From CG2-30-40-21 sp043806395 (GTDB lineage: Bacteria > UBA9089 > CG2-30-40-21): a stretch of DNA of 42,945 bases. Made by a program: the position numbers and the translations under genes. Positions within the stretch are counted from its first letter, which is position 1; each line of letters starts with the position of its first letter. Positions 42,902-42,945 of the stretch are shown here, in pieces. A model generated the notes under the pieces. The model was not told the DNA's origin and searched no databases. It saw nothing but the letters and a program-made list of their open reading frames with translations. The stretch is taken from the NCBI GenBank assembly GCA_043806395.1, contig JAZDHC010000039.1, positions 1 through 42,945 of the forward strand. The letters run 5' to 3'.

Positions 42902-42945
42902 TATTCTGTAGATGATGTCTCCTTGCCCGAAAGGAATCATATGAA

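Noticed and set aside
42878..42943. Minus-strand frame at the right edge (ends IQPPNPLF)
   Set aside because: It may be the last codons of a gene outside the window with a repeat-derived end, but only 21 codons are visible, too few to call.
42732..42945. Precursor peptide gene for the radical SAM operon
   Set aside because: The region is mostly repeat DNA and has no short frame with a ribosome-binding site.

Overview
The window is AT-rich chromosomal DNA from a bacterium with an outer membrane: it encodes a TonB-dependent receptor, an outer-membrane beta-barrel protein and type IV pilin-like proteins. It carries the conserved block rpmG, tRNA-Trp, secE, nusG, rplK, rplA, rplJ, rplL, rpoB, rpoC. 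MqnA (futalosine route to menaquinone), LarC (nickel-pincer cofactor) and a two-gene radical SAM operon suggest an anaerobic or microaerobic life. The density of short repeats and the mixed gene set resemble uncultivated candidate-phylum genomes, but I cannot name a taxon from the sequence alone. No rRNA, CRISPR array, prophage or complete insertion sequence is present.

Layout. 1-12.4 kb: transcription/translation operon on the minus strand, driven by a strong sigma70-type promoter at 12308-12336. 12.4-13.1 kb: UPF0280 protein (-). 13.1-13.97 kb: gene-free, repeat-filled. 13.97-15.8 kb: cation efflux transporter and mqnA (+). 15.85-21.5 kb: TPR/coiled-coil exported protein, class II aldolase, larC and a small sigma factor, all (-). 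21.7-22.3 kb: HD phosphohydrolase (+). 22.4-24.0 kb: Yip1-like membrane protein and sppA (-). 24.0-24.3 kb: a 44-unit heptamer array that forms nearly the whole sppA mRNA leader. 24.5-29.7 kb: TonB receptor, ABC-type binding protein and sensor histidine kinase (+), with a GxxExxY gene cassette inserted between the last two. 29.95-37.7 kb: peptidase/propeller/barrel protein, Uma2 nuclease-like protein and three pseudopilin genes (-). 37.97-39.3 kb: hslU (+). 39.66-42.7 kb: two radical SAM genes (-).

Nine of ten proposed promoters have a 17-bp spacer with boxes close to TTGACA and TATAAT (the tenth, for the HD gene, has weaker boxes). Several of them settle start codons that would otherwise be ambiguous.

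The most unusual property is the repeat load. At least nine families of short inverted or tandem repeats occupy most intergenic spaces and reach into coding sequences: in frame in rpoC and in the peptidase/barrel gene, and at the ends of larC and the histidine kinase gene. One family of hairpins lies directly downstream of at least three promoters, so it would form the start of those mRNAs. Two non-autonomous transposon-like elements (MITEs) have clear target-site duplications, one of them inserted inside another repeat. A heptanucleotide repeat occurs both as the sppA leader and inside a protein-coding gene, there in the orientation that lacks stop codons.
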